The notes: generated by a model not told the origin, from the letters alone. DNA of 64,000 nt from CAWAWP01 sp963841205 (GCA_963841205.1 CAWJCH010000015.1:1-64000), one strand, 5' to 3'. Shown: positions 50,336-60,329, numbered from the stretch's first letter. Program-made: numbers and translations.

Positions 50336-50581
50336 GTCACCCGCTCCCAGTGCCCCACGCGGCCCTACGCTCCGCTGCAGATGCGCCTCACGCGCGCTAA
50401 TCATAACGCATCGCCAGCTTGGGTATAACGAGCATAGCGTAGAGGTACGGAGGAGCTTTCGCAACCGGCGGCCGCTCCACGCCGAAAAAGGTCGGTCGCC
50501 AGCGCCATTGCCGGCGACCGACCGTAGATGAAGATCGCGCTACGGGTTCGCGCTACCTATCCATCGCCTCTGCGAACAAGG

Positions 50582-50893
50582 CTAGTAGTTGACCGTGAGG
50601 GTCACGTCGTCCACGAACTCATCGCTGATCAGGGACGAATCGGTGGTGCCCTGGAAGTAGACCTGCACCGATTGGCCCTTGTAGCTACTCAGCGCCGTGG
50701 TGATGTTGTAGGTGTACTGCGTCCACCCATGCGCGTTGGCGTTGCACTGCTGCAGCGGCGTCGTGATCGTCGTGCCGCCGATGGTACGGATGCGCGCGTA
50801 GAAGTAGTCGTGGCAGGTGCTGCCCGTCTCCTGCGTGTCGAAGTACACCCAGAAGCTCTCCGTGGCGCTCGTCATAGTGCTCAGGATCGCCAC
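50582..50893 (-). pseudogene. Orphan C-terminal beta-sandwich domain of a secreted protein
   Basis: 103 residues of a carbohydrate-binding-like or MAM-like beta sandwich: SFWVYFDTQETGSTCHDYFY, WTQYTYNITTALSSYKGQSV and QVYFQGTTDSSLISDEFVDD. In relatives this type of module is the tail of a secreted peptidase or glycosidase. Here a stop lies just before the open frame and no enzyme part is found upstream, so it is a leftover tail. Confidence 0.5.
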
Positions 50894-51204
50894 CGTCCAT
50901 CAGGTTCGCGGGCACGCGAACAGTGGCGACGCATCAGAACCTGGGGAGGCTCGCATGGTGGGACGCTCGTCGAAGCATGGACGGTGCGAGCATGTATACT
51001 GATCACTGGCTCACAGTCAAGTGCCGCTCGCCAGCTCAACAATTGCGCGTGGTGCCTTGTGTAGCGCCATGACACATCGCTTGCGACCACCCGGCTGGCC
51101 GTGTACAATCCCGGTGACGTGGCGCTCGCGCAATGGCGCGTCGGGCGCGAGCGCAGCGAAAGGGGGCGGAGCCTGACACCAGCCGTCGGGCTCCCCATGC
51201 ATAG
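50894..51204. other. Intergenic, 311 bp, nothing recognised
   Basis: Upstream of the mutase subunit gene. No promoter or cobalamin riboswitch could be identified. Confidence 0.4.
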
Positions 51205-51675
51205 ATGAGCAGCACAGCCGAACAGCGCCGAATCCGCGTTTTGGTGGCGAAGCCCGGCCTCGATGGACACGACCGCGGCGCGAAGGTGATCGCCCGCGCC
51301 CTGCGCGACGCCGGCATGGAGGTGATCTACACCGGCATCCGCCAGACGGCCCAAATGATCGTCGAGGCGGCGATCCAGGAAGACGTGGACGCCATTCTGA
51401 TGAGTATCCTTTCCGGCGCGCATATGGCGATCTTCCCCAAGGTGATGGACCTCCTCAAGTCCAACGGCGTCGACGACATCCTCGTGATGGCCGGCGGCAT
51501 CCTCCCCGACGAAGACATCCCCGCCATCGAGGCGCTGGGCATCAAGGGCAACTTCGGCCCCGGCACGCCCATGGCTGCCATCATCGACTACGTGCGCGCC
51601 AACGTCCGCCCCGAGCGCCTGAGCCACGCGCTTGCGCCGCTGCAAGCGCCCTCCCAAGAATCGGCGGCGCGCTGA
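51205..51675 (+). CDS. Methylmalonyl-CoA mutase, cobalamin-binding small subunit
   Basis: 156 residues forming a stand-alone B12-binding domain. The base-off/His-on motif is GLDGHDRGAK near residue 19-28 (DxHxxG), followed by SILSGAHMAIFP and AGGILPDEDI with IKGNFGPGTPM, the corrinoid pocket. It pairs with a separate large catalytic subunit, which is not in this window, to interconvert methylmalonyl-CoA (or a related acyl-CoA) and succinyl-CoA. Its stop is one base before the MeaB start, so both are co-translated. Confidence 0.94.
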   Translation: MSSTAEQRRIRVLVAKPGLDGHDRGAKVIARALRDAGMEVIYTGIRQTAQMIVEAAIQEDVDAILMSILSGAHMAIFPKVMDLLKSNGVDDILVMAGGILPDEDIPAIEALGIKGNFGPGTPMAAIIDYVRANVRPERLSHALAPLQAPSQESAAR

Positions 51676-51676
51676 C

Positions 51677-52647
<971 letters not shown>

Positions 52648-52651
<4 letters not shown>

Positions 52652-53748
52652 AGCTTCGGCGGCCCCTGCCGGATGCGCTCACGATACTCCACCAACGTGT
52701 CGGCGCCCGTAGGGATGCTCGATCCACCACGTCGCACCTGCCTCTGCTTGACCACTCCCCACGGCTGAAGCCGGGGGATTCTTGGGCTGACCACCGCTCA
52801 CCTAGCGAGCTAGGAGCGTCGTACACGGTCATGTCGTGGCCCGAAGCCACCTCCCACGCGTACCTTCCCGCAGGCCCTGCGGTAGAGCGTACGTATCGCA
52901 CACCTGGTCGTTTGGTGTCCGGTGGTCGGGAGCGCCTGACGGCGCGCGGCGTTTCCTCCCCATGGCTCAAGCCAGGGGTCTTCACGCCGCGCGAGCTGAT
53001 AAGGGCGCACGATCTCCGCGGCAGCCAAGGCATCTCCTGGCGTTTCTTCGCTCATCAGCACCTCGAACGGCTCATCGCCCAACCGCCTCGAGCGCATGTA
53101 CGCAATCGCTTGGTTCAACTCGTCTGGCGTCAGCACCTCGCCCGTCTCCACGTTTACCGGCTTGAGCAGTGCGCCACCCCACCGGGCAGTGCGTCGAAAC
53201 GGCGCGCGATTCGGCCATCCTCCTGCGACCCACACCGGCACGCGCAGCTGCCGCAGCGGTCTCGGCAGCATCTCCACCTCTCGGCAGCATCTCCACCTCA
53301 CGTAGGTGATAGTGAGTCCCCTCGTAGCTGAAAGGCTCGCCCGACCACGCCATGTTGATGATGTCCAGCGCCTCGTCCAATCGTTCCGCGCGAGCCTTTG
53401 CCTCAAAATCGTCACCAAACGGCATGAAGTCACGTTCGCTCGCGCCCAACCCCACCGTCAGCGTCATCCGTCCGCTAGAGAGCTGATCTAACGTCGTCGC
53501 TGCTCGGGCCACCAGCCAGGGGCGTGTCCGCGCAAGCGGCGTCACCATCGTCCCGATCCGCATCCGCTCGGTGCGCAGCGCGATCACCGCAAGCGCCACC
53601 CATGCGTCTGCCACCGGCACACCACTCTTGCCGCCGAGCAGAATATCCCATACGAAGAAGCCGTCCCATCCGGCAACTTCGGCCCGTCCCCCAGTAGCCG
53701 CGGATCAGCGTATTCGCCAGAGGTCGGCACGTCCAGCCCAAATTGCAC
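52648..53748 (-). pseudogene. LLM-class (F420-dependent-like) oxidoreductase, broken by an element and frameshifts
   Basis: Joined, this is a luciferase-like monooxygenase-fold protein of about 285 residues. The N-terminus is QFGLDVPTSGEYADP from GTG 53748 with GGAGG upstream, then AGWDGFFVWDILLGG. The core is GTMVTPLARTRPWLVARAAT and LGASERDFMPFGDD with NMAWSGEPFSYEGTHYHL, and the next frame gives VPVWVAGGWPNRAP. After EIVRPYQL a 240-bp tnpB-less element interrupts the gene. Beyond it AEAGATWWIEHP and LVEYRERIRQGPPKL complete the protein. Frame changes lie near 53690, 53270 and 52705. The insertion alone inactivates the gene. Confidence 0.82.
52749..52989 (-). mobile_element. tnpB-less IS605-type element (copy 2), inside the LLM gene
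   Basis: About 240 bp, minus orientation. The right end is AGTGGTCA (52749 side) preceded by the hairpin CCCCCGGCTTCAGCCGTGGGG. The left end is ACCCCTGGCTTGAGCCATGGGG and GAGGAAACGCCG (52983 side). The internal near-palindrome CCGCAGGGCCTGCGG (52868-52882) and flanking bases match copy 1 at 8800-9005. The LLM reading on both sides fixes the insertion point to within a few bases. No open frame is inside. Confidence 0.72.
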
Positions 53749-53964
53749 CGCTACACCTCCTGATGTGAGCTATCCCAATTACTTACGCCCTGCCCTGCTT
53801 CCTCTTGCCATCGCGGAAAGAGGCAGGCATACGTCTTGCTGTAACGAACCCTCCTCCAGGCAAGACAATTGCAGCAGCCGCGTGGCATACTGCCGCTATG
53901 ACGAGCGCCAACACGCATCTCCCGCAATCGTGGAGATTTCCGAGAGAGCAAGGAGCGAGGCCCA

Positions 53965-55362
53965 ATGGCGGAGACCGTAGAGAACTTCGACGTGATCGTC
54001 ATCGGCGCGGGCCAATCCGGCGGTCCGCTCTCCACCGCCTTCGCTAAGGCCGGCAAGAAGACCGCCATCATCGAGCGGGAGCACGTCGGCGGCACCTGCA
54101 TCAACGAGGGCTGCACCCCCACCAAAACGATGATCGCCAGCGGTCGCGTCGCCTATCTCGCCAGGCGCGGCGCCGACTACGGCGTCCTCACCGGACCCGT
54201 CCGCGTGGACGAGACCGTCGTGCGCAAGCGCAAGCGCGACATCGTCGACGAGTTTCGCGGCGGCAGCGAGCGCCGCATCACCTCCACCCCTGGCGTCGAG
54301 CTGATCATGGGCGAGGCGAGCTTCACCGGCCCCAAGACCGTCGCCATTAAGCTGAACGACGGTGCGTCCCGCGCGCTCCACGCCGACACCATCGTTATCA
54401 ACACCGGCTGCCGCCCCTCGGTGCCCGACGTTCCCGGCATTCATGACGTGCCATACCTCAACTCCACCACCATCATGGAGCTCGACGTCGTGCCAGGCCA
54501 CCTGCTCGTCCTCGGCGGCGGCTACGTCGGCCTCGAATTCGGCCAACTCTTCCGACGGCTTGGCAGCGAGGTCACCATCGTCCAGCGCGGCCCGCAGCTC
54601 CTTGGCCACGAGGATAAGGACGTCGCCGAAGAAGTCGCCAACATCCTCCGCGAAGACGGCATTGAAGTGTTGCTCAACAGCGCGGCAGTGCGCGCCGAGC
54701 GGGCCGGCGACTCCACGATCAACCTCACCGTGCGCGGGCCCGACGGCGAGCGCTCGCTCACCGGCACGCGCCTCCTCGCCGCGGCGGGCCGCGAGCCGAA
54801 CAGTGATGCCCTCCACGTCGAGGCAGCCGGCCTTTCGCTCGACAAGCGCGGCTACATCCCCGTCAACGAACGTCTGGAGACCAGCGTCCCTGGCATCTAC
54901 GCCCTCGGCGACGTCAATGGCGGCCCCGCCTTCACGCATATCTCCTACGACGACTACCGCATCCTCCGCGCGAATCTCATCGAGGGCGGCGACGCCAGCA
55001 CCAGGGGCCGTCTCGTCCCCTACACCGTCTTCATCGATCCCCAGCTAGGCCGCGTCGGCCTCACCGAGCAAGAGGCCCGCCACGAGGGCCGCAACATCCG
55101 CGTCGCCAAGATGCCCATGAACTGGGTCGCCCGCGCCCTCGAAGTGGACGAATCGCGCGGCTTCATGAAGGCCATCGTAGACGCCGAGAGCGGCCAGATT
55201 CTCGGCGCGGCGGTCCTGGGCCTCGAAGGCGGCGAGCTGATGGCGATGCTGGAGATCGCCATGCTCGGCAAGCTCCACTACGCCGTCCTCAAAGAGGCCA
55301 TCTTCGCCCACCCCACCCTCGCCGAGTCCCTCAACAACCTCTTCGCCACCCTCGACGAATGA
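53965..55362 (+). CDS. Class I FAD/NAD(P) disulfide oxidoreductase (mercuric reductase-like)
   Basis: 465 residues. FAD-binding start is DVIVIGAGQSGGPLSTAFAK. The redox-active disulfide is in GGTCINEGCTPTK. The NAD(P) fold has LLVLGGGYVGLEFGQLFRRLG, the second FAD motif is GIYALGDVNGGPAFTH, and the C-terminal dimer interface has IFAHPTLAESLNNLF with the His that activates the thiol. No N-terminal heavy-metal domain and no C-terminal Cys pair are present, so mercury reduction is unlikely. Dihydrolipoamide-type or unknown disulfide reduction is more probable. No lipoyl-enzyme genes are nearby. Confidence 0.9.
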   Translation: MAETVENFDVIVIGAGQSGGPLSTAFAKAGKKTAIIEREHVGGTCINEGCTPTKTMIASGRVAYLARRGADYGVLTGPVRVDETVVRKRKRDIVDEFRGGSERRITSTPGVELIMGEASFTGPKTVAIKLNDGASRALHADTIVINTGCRPSVPDVPGIHDVPYLNSTTIMELDVVPGHLLVLGGGYVGLEFGQLFRRLGSEVTIVQRGPQLLGHEDKDVAEEVANILREDGIEVLLNSAAVRAERAGDSTINLTVRGPDGERSLTGTRLLAAAGREPNSDALHVEAAGLSLDKRGYIPVNERLETSVPGIYALGDVNGGPAFTHISYDDYRILRANLIEGGDASTRGRLVPYTVFIDPQLGRVGLTEQEARHEGRNIRVAKMPMNWVARALEVDESRGFMKAIVDAESGQILGAAVLGLEGGELMAMLEIAMLGKLHYAVLKEAIFAHPTLAESLNNLFATLDE

Positions 55363-55416
55363 AGCCGCCATCTATTGCGCTCAGGCGACTGTCCCAAAAC
55401 GCGAGGTTGTCCTTCC

Positions 55417-55761
55417 TTAGTTGCTGGCATCCTCTATTCGATTCACTGTGCTCGGATTCTCGCCGCTCTGTGCCACTTCCTGCCGCAGCCTATCGGCGCG
55501 AAGTCTCAGCCGGTCGGCATAGCCTTCGAGCCCCTGTTCTCGCCAGACGAATGCCAGGCGTTCATAGCTAGCTGCCACCAGCAGGCACATTGTGACCAAT
55601 TTGGCCTCAGGGCTTGTCGAAGAGTCATCGTCGGTGTCCCCGCTCCCGAAAATGACACCTTGCCAGTATTGGATTCCGGCTTCTGCTTCACTGAACAACC
55701 TTGTCCACTCTAAGCGGTCAAGGGGGAAACCGACCACTCCACATGGGGTAAACCTGACCAC
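55417..55761 (-). CDS. Hypothetical helical protein, 114 residues
   Basis: Not recognised. Mostly alpha-helical: RLEWTRLFSEAEAGIQYW, a polar loop with DTDDDSSTS, then KLVTMCLLVAASYERLAF and GLEGYADRLRLRADRLRQE. The start lies within a small direct-repeat patch (GACCACTCCACATG at 55732 and 55756), so the true N-terminus is uncertain. Confidence 0.45.
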   Translation of the reverse strand: MVRFTPCGVVGFPLDRLEWTRLFSEAEAGIQYWQGVIFGSGDTDDDSSTSPEAKLVTMCLLVAASYERLAFVWREQGLEGYADRLRLRADRLRQEVAQSGENPSTVNRIEDASN

Positions 55762-56426
55762 TCCACATGCGGCAGAGATCCCTCGGAATACATCGCGCTC
55801 GCGTCCACGGCCCCTAGCAAGGCGGATGCGGTGCCTGCATCGACTTGAATGCCGTCAAGCCTGCCACCCGCCACGGTGGTTTGGGCGAGTCGAACGTCGG
55901 TGAGGTTGGCCCCTACGAAGCTCGTGTTGACCATGTTTGCCCACGGCAGGTCAGCCCCAGCCAGATTGGCTTCCCGAAGATCCGTGTTCTTCAGACTGCC
56001 TGGAATAGACGGGCGCCCCGCAGGTCGGCGTTCCGCAAATGTGAATTGCTCAAGGCGGCGCTTTCCAGGGTAGCCTCCCGCATGGTCACTCCCGCACACA
56101 CTGCCCCGACGAGATGCGCCCCCCTCAATTGCGCCTCATCAAGTCGAGCAGCTACCAAGGTTGAGCCATCAAAGCGAGCTTAGTCTAACGGCAGAAATGC
56201 CAGGTTTGCCCCCGCTTAAATCTGTGCCGCGCACAGCCGGTCGGTACCGCATCCAGACGGAGCCATCAGGCATGGAAGCGCTCAACAGTGTAAGCCCATC
56301 CGAAGACGCGCGCGGCTCCCGTGCATCGTGTGTCGCCAGCAGCCACTCCATATCTGCCCGCGTCAATTTAATGCCGCCGTTCTCATCCCTGAACGGATAG
56401 ATCCCCGTCTCGATGTCCGACTTCAC
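55710..56426 (-). pseudogene. Pentapeptide-repeat protein, frameshifted
   Basis: From GTG 56426 the protein starts KSDIETGIYPFRDENGGIKL and TRADMEWLLATHDA. It then enters pentapeptide A(D/N)LxX repeats (VRGTDLSGG, EAQLRGAHLVGAV, LSNSHLRNADLRGARL). A frame change near 55996 leads to KNTDLREANLAGADLPWANM and FVGANLTDVRL. The repeats fold as a right-handed square beta-helix. The function of such proteins is varied and unknown here. The last ~20 residues come from a repeated patch and probably do not belong to the original gene. Confidence 0.7.
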
Positions 56427-56750
56427 CGCGCGCCGCTCGGCTCCGTCGCTGCCAGCCTCGCGTCGGCGCCCTTCGTCGTCCAGTTCCTCGTCGCCGCACT
56501 CGGCCCCGCCACGCCTGCACTGGTGGCACTGGGCTACACCATCCGCGCCGCTGGCCGTGCTCCTGCTACGCCCGCTCCCCAGGCGCCACAGACCTTCGAG
56601 GACGGGAGCCTCGACATCACGGCCGAGAAGATTGAGCGCGAAACGTGCTAGCCGCTCGCGGGGTGCAAAGCACCATGCCTGAAACACTGTCGCTGCGAGC
56701 CGCCACAAGACCAGAGAGCCCTACTCCAACAGTATGGCGCGACGGCATAG

Positions 56751-56794
56751 AACTGGTCCCCATACACAGAGGTCGACGACTGGGGCTGCGTGGG
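56751..56794. repeat. 44-bp direct repeat, copy 1
   Basis: AACTGGTCCCC..TACACAGAGG and onward match 57394-57437 with about four mismatches, same orientation. The two copies flank the gene for a small membrane protein. Confidence 0.8.
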
Positions 56795-56808
56795 GACGGA
56801 CCTCGTCG

Positions 56809-57231
56809 CTAGGCGACGGCGGGCCAGCGGCCAAAAGAGCACGCGCAGGCGATGAGGGCGAGCACCACGCTCGGCAGCAGGAAGACACCGATGCTGGGGA
56901 GCGACGCGACGGCGAGGAGGGTAAGCACCAAGGCGCAGAACCACAACATCCTCCGTGCGCCGCTTCGGCTCGTCCGGCTGTGCCACACCGCCGAGACTGC
57001 TACGCCCAACGACAAGGCGGCGACTAGGCTGAGGAGTACGACGGCGTGGGCGCCGTTGACCTGGATGAGGGTCTCCGTGCCGGTGGTGCAGATGGGCGGC
57101 TCTCCCGGAGTGGCGATGGAGCAGCCCGCGGTGCTGTAGGTTGGCGCCGTGAGGAAGTACACGACAGCGGCCCCGCCGGCGAGGCCCGCGAGGACGCCGC
57201 TGACCGCCTCGAACCACCGCAGCACCCCCAT
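56809..57231 (-). CDS. Small membrane protein, four spans
   Basis: 140 residues, not recognised. Spans at about 8-28 (AVSGVLAGLAGGAAVVYFL), 62-84 (AVVLLSLVAALSLGVAVSAVW), 92-110 (MLWFCALVLTLLAVASL) and 112-132 (IGVFLLPSVVLALIACACSF). The first outside loop holds a Cys pair (GCSIATPGEPPICTTG) that may form a disulfide. The layout resembles small membrane proteins of actinobacteria and chloroflexi. Direct repeats lie on both sides. Confidence 0.6.
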   Translation of the reverse strand: MGVLRWFEAVSGVLAGLAGGAAVVYFLTAPTYSTAGCSIATPGEPPICTTGTETLIQVNGAHAVVLLSLVAALSLGVAVSAVWHSRTSRSGARRMLWFCALVLTLLAVASLPSIGVFLLPSVVLALIACACSFGRWPAVA

Positions 57232-57681
57232 ATACGGCTCCCTTCCAGGTCGTCGTCACACATCAGTCGGTTGGTTGCCTCTGGCAGTGTAGCATGCACA
57301 AGGGCGACCTGTAGCGTGTAGACGCATCAGGCCGTCAGACGGTTCCGAAATCACCGGTAGTTCCCCGAGGTGGACGTCGCTACCAGGCCCGGCAACTGGT
57401 CCCCGTACACAGAGGTCGACGGCTGGGGCTGGGTAGGGGGAGATGGTGGCCGAAAGTGGGCGAAAGTCGTCGGAAAGTGGTCGTAAACCCGGCCGCAAAT
57501 ACCCGCAGGAGGTGTAATTTTCGGGGCAAGTACCTCCCCTAGCGCAGCCAAACCCCGAGGGCCGAAGCACGACTGGTACCTCGTTCGTACCAGTCAATGC
57601 AGCCTGGTTGTCTAGGCCGTCGACCGGGGCGGGCTGTCCTGGCGAGCGCAGCGGGGTGGGCAGCGATGCTCGCCCTATTTT
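57232..57681. other. Intergenic, 450 bp, holds the second 44-bp repeat
   Basis: The second repeat copy is at 57394-57437. No gene is supported on either strand. Confidence 0.4.
57394..57437. repeat. 44-bp direct repeat, copy 2
   Basis: Partner of 56751-56794, 643 bp apart. Confidence 0.8.
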
Positions 57682-57888
57682 GTGCCCAGCCGTCGACCAG
57701 TGCCCGTTGCCGCACCTATACGTGACGACGAGGCCATCGTCACGTATAGGTGCGGCAACGGGCACGAGTTCACGCGGTGCTACAGCCGGAAGGTGGACAC
57801 GGAAGACGAGATGGCCCACTGTCCCGAGTGCGGGAAGCAAGCTATCTGGCGGTCCATCGACGTGCACCGGGAGAACCCCGGAGTCTGA
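57682..57888 (+). CDS. Small zinc-ribbon protein
   Basis: The C-terminal part TYRCGNGHEFTRCYSRKVDT and HCPECGKQAIWRSID is a zinc ribbon (CGNGH and CPEC with neighbouring Cys). Such small proteins are often linked to nucleic acid or protein contacts. The first ~28 residues lie within a perfect inverted repeat and may not be the original N-terminus. A real start could be the ATC/GTG just before TYRCGNG. Function unknown. Confidence 0.5.
   Translation: MPSRRPVPVAAPIRDDEAIVTYRCGNGHEFTRCYSRKVDTEDEMAHCPECGKQAIWRSIDVHRENPGV
57700..57765. repeat. 29-bp perfect inverted repeat with 8-nt loop
   Basis: Arms 57700-57728 and 57737-57765 are exact reverse complements around the loop CGAGGCCA. The right arm encodes VTYRCGNGH of the zinc-ribbon gene, and the left arm mirrors it on the minus strand. 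There is no T-run after it, so it is not a typical terminator. Confidence 0.95.
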
Positions 57889-57964
57889 ACCTGAGTAGGT
57901 AGCCAGCTGGGCGTGGAGGAGGCGACGCCACGGTGCGCTTCCGCATACAGAGGCCCACGCATGC

Positions 57965-58279
57965 TCACTCCCGGAGCCTGCGCGCCCTCTCCCTGCGCGT
58001 GAGCAAGACCGAACCCCCTGCGATTCCCAGGAAGGCGACCAAGACGACGACCTCGAATCCGGCGATGGGGTATTGGTCTATGCCACGGACTCGGTTGTCG
58101 ACGAGGATGTAGACATACACGAGGATGAAGAAGCCTGTGAAGAAGAGCCACGAGGAGGGCCCCAGGGTCCCCGGGCGGGGAGGCTCGCCGGGCCGCGCCC
58201 GGCGACGGAGGACGACCTGCAAGGCAAAGTACCCCATCCAGAAGAGCATCTGCACGACGTCGAATTGCCCTTGGGACAT
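57965..58279 (-). CDS. Small membrane protein, three spans
   Basis: 104 residues, not recognised. Spans at about 8-24 (VVQMLFWMGYFALQVVL), 42-60 (SSWLFFTGFFILVYVYILV) and 73-93 (FEVVVLVAFLGIAGGSVLL), with a basic loop after the first and a basic C-terminus (TRRERARRLRE). Composition supports a real gene. No conserved motif was seen. Confidence 0.6.
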   Translation of the reverse strand: MSQGQFDVVQMLFWMGYFALQVVLRRRARPGEPPRPGTLGPSSWLFFTGFFILVYVYILVDNRVRGIDQYPIAGFEVVVLVAFLGIAGGSVLLTRRERARRLRE

Positions 58280-58594
58280 CGGCTGCTCCTTCGCGTGCGG
58301 AGTCGGCGGGCTCGCCGCGTCGTGCCCATCCTACCACGACCATCGCAGAGCGAGCCATCCTGCGAAGCGCGGAAATCGCGCACCCACGTCGCCTTCCATG
58401 CGATTCTGGCTACCTACTTAGCGGCTTTTGTAATAAAGGTCAGCAAAAGGTCAAGATGGTGTGGTAAAATGTCTCCGCCACATGATGGTCCGCGAACCTG
58501 TGGACCCTTTCAGAGGACACAAGACCCATCTGGAGGACACAAGACTCGCGGAAAAGACTACAGCCGTTCGGTTGTTCTGAAGTGGCTTCTTTCT
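58280..58594. other. Intergenic, 315 bp upstream of tRNA-Gln
   Basis: Must contain the tRNA promoter. A locally AT-richer patch near 58420-58470 is the likeliest place. No gene is supported. Confidence 0.35.
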
Positions 58595-58668
58595 TCCGGC
58601 GTGGCCAAGCGGTAAGGCAGTGGACTTTGGATCCACCATCCCAGGTTCGAATCCTGGCGCCGGAGCCA
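58595..58668 (+). tRNA. tRNA-Gln (anticodon UUG)
   Basis: 74 nt including an encoded CCA. Acceptor TCCGGCG/CGCCGGA, D-arm GCCA AGCGGTAA GGC, anticodon stem GTGGA/TCCAC with loop CTTTGGA (anticodon TTG), T-arm CAGG TTCGAAT CCTG, discriminator G. It reads CAA and CAG codons. The glmU gene follows 41 bp downstream. Confidence 0.95.
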
Positions 58669-58709
58669 ACCTCCCCACTAGTATCGTCTTTATCGAGGAG
58701 CAGCTTTTC

Positions 58710-60329
58710 CTGAGTACGCGTCGCATCGGTGTCGTCGTGCTGGCCGCCGGCAAAGGAACGCGGATGCGTTCCCGCTTCCCCAAAGTCACGCATGCGCTCG
58801 GCGGACGGCCAATGTTAGAGCATGTGCTGCGTGCCGCGCACGGAGCGTTGGCGGGCAGCGCGGTAGAGGCTGCGCCCGAACCGTCCGCCGGCACCGCCGC
58901 CGACGCGGAGGATCACAGTCGTCAGTCGGTCGCTTGGCCGGCCACCCGGTACGCAGTCGTCGTCGGGCACGAGCGCGAGCAGGTTCGCGCAGCCATCCAG
59001 TGGTCGCCGCCCAGTGCCATCCTCACCTACCTCACGCAAGAGCCGCAGCTCGGCACCGGCCACGCCGTTCGCGTCGCCCAGGCCGACCTCACCGAGACTG
59101 AGCCGCGGCCCGACACCATCCTCGTGCTCTACGGCGACACCCCGCTCGTGCGCCCCGAGACGCTACGCACCCTCCTGGCCCGCCACGACGAGGCCGGGGC
59201 CGCCATCACGATCCTCACCGGCTTCGCGCCAGACCCCGCTGGCTACGGGCGCATCATTCGTGATAAGCAGAACCGAATTAGCGGGATCATCGAGGCCCGC
59301 CACGCCTCGGCAGAGGAATTGCGAATCGTCGAGATCAATTCTGGCGTCTACTGCTTCGACGCCACCTGGCTCTGGCCCCATCTCGACGGCCTCGCGCCCC
59401 ACGAGAACGGCGAATACTACCTCACCGACCTCGTCGGCGTCGCCCTCGATGAGGGTCGCCACGTCGACAGCGCCGAAGCGCGGTATGAGGAGACCATGGG
59501 CATCAACGACCGCGTACAGCTCGCCGAGGCCGAGGCCGTCCTCCGCCGCCGCACCCTGGACGATCTGATGCGCTCAGGCGTCTCCATCGAGGATCCCGCC
59601 ACAACCTATGTGGACGCCGGCGTCCGCGTCGGCGCCGACACCATCCTGCGGCCAGGGACCATCCTGCGCGGCGACACGGTCGTAGGCGAGAACTGCGAGA
59701 TCGGCCCCAACACCCTCGTGCGCGACAGCCGCATCGGCGACGAGTGCCGCGTGCTCGCCTCCTGGGTCGAGGGCGCGAACATGGAATCCGGCTCCCGCAT
59801 CGGCCCGATGAGCCACCTCCGCCCCGGCGCGCACCTGCGTCCCGGCGCGCAACTCGGCAACTTCGCCGAGGTCAAGAACGCCACCATCGGCGAGCGCGTC
59901 CATGTGCATCACTTCAGCTACATCGGCGACGCCACCGTCGGCGCGGAGACGAACATCGGCGCCGGCACGATCACCATGAACTACGACGGCCGCGACAAGC
60001 ACCACACCGAGATCGGCGAGCGTACCTTCATCGGCTCCGACACGCTGCTCCGCGCCCCCGTCACCATCGGGGACGGTGCGGCGACCGGCGGCGGCGCGGT
60101 CGTCACGCGCGACGTGCCACCGGGCAAGCTCGTCGTCGGCATGCCCGCGCGCCAGATCCGCCGCGTCGCCTCAACCGCATCGACCACCACGCCGCCCGAA
60201 ATCGTGACGGAGGGCGGTGCCTCCACGTCACGTATGCAGGGCGTCTCGAACGACACAGCACCGGAGCACGCATCCTCACCGGCCCAGCAGAGCGAACGCC
60301 CCGGCGGCGCGCCGGAGACGATGGAGTGA
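58710..60329 (+). CDS. glmU: GlmU: GlcN-1-P acetyltransferase / GlcNAc-1-P uridylyltransferase
   Basis: Makes UDP-GlcNAc for the cell wall. About 539 residues. The pyrophosphorylase domain starts IGVVVLAAGKGTRMRSRFPK, then LTYLTQEPQLGTGHA and VLYGDTPLV, and EINSGVYCFD. A low-complexity insertion of about 25 residues lies after residue 45. The left-handed beta-helix acetyltransferase follows (GPNTLVRDSRIGDECRV, GNFAEVKNATIGERVHVHHF and INIGAGTITMNYDG-type motif). No ATG is found; CTG 58710 with GAGGAG (58695-58700) nine bases upstream fits best. The tail after VGMPARQIRRV is long and disordered, and its stop TGA is formed by the end of a mobile element. Confidence 0.92.
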   Translation: MSTRRIGVVVLAAGKGTRMRSRFPKVTHALGGRPMLEHVLRAAHGALAGSAVEAAPEPSAGTAADAEDHSRQSVAWPATRYAVVVGHEREQVRAAIQWSPPSAILTYLTQEPQLGTGHAVRVAQADLTETEPRPDTILVLYGDTPLVRPETLRTLLARHDEAGAAITILTGFAPDPAGYGRIIRDKQNRISGIIEARHASAEELRIVEINSGVYCFDATWLWPHLDGLAPHENGEYYLTDLVGVALDEGRHVDSAEARYEETMGINDRVQLAEAEAVLRRRTLDDLMRSGVSIEDPATTYVDAGVRVGADTILRPGTILRGDTVVGENCEIGPNTLVRDSRIGDECRVLASWVEGANMESGSRIGPMSHLRPGAHLRPGAQLGNFAEVKNATIGERVHVHHFSYIGDATVGAETNIGAGTITMNYDGRDKHHTEIGERTFIGSDTLLRAPVTIGDGAATGGGAVVTRDVPPGKLVVGMPARQIRRVASTASTTTPPEIVTEGGASTSRMQGVSNDTAPEHASSPAQQSERPGGAPETME

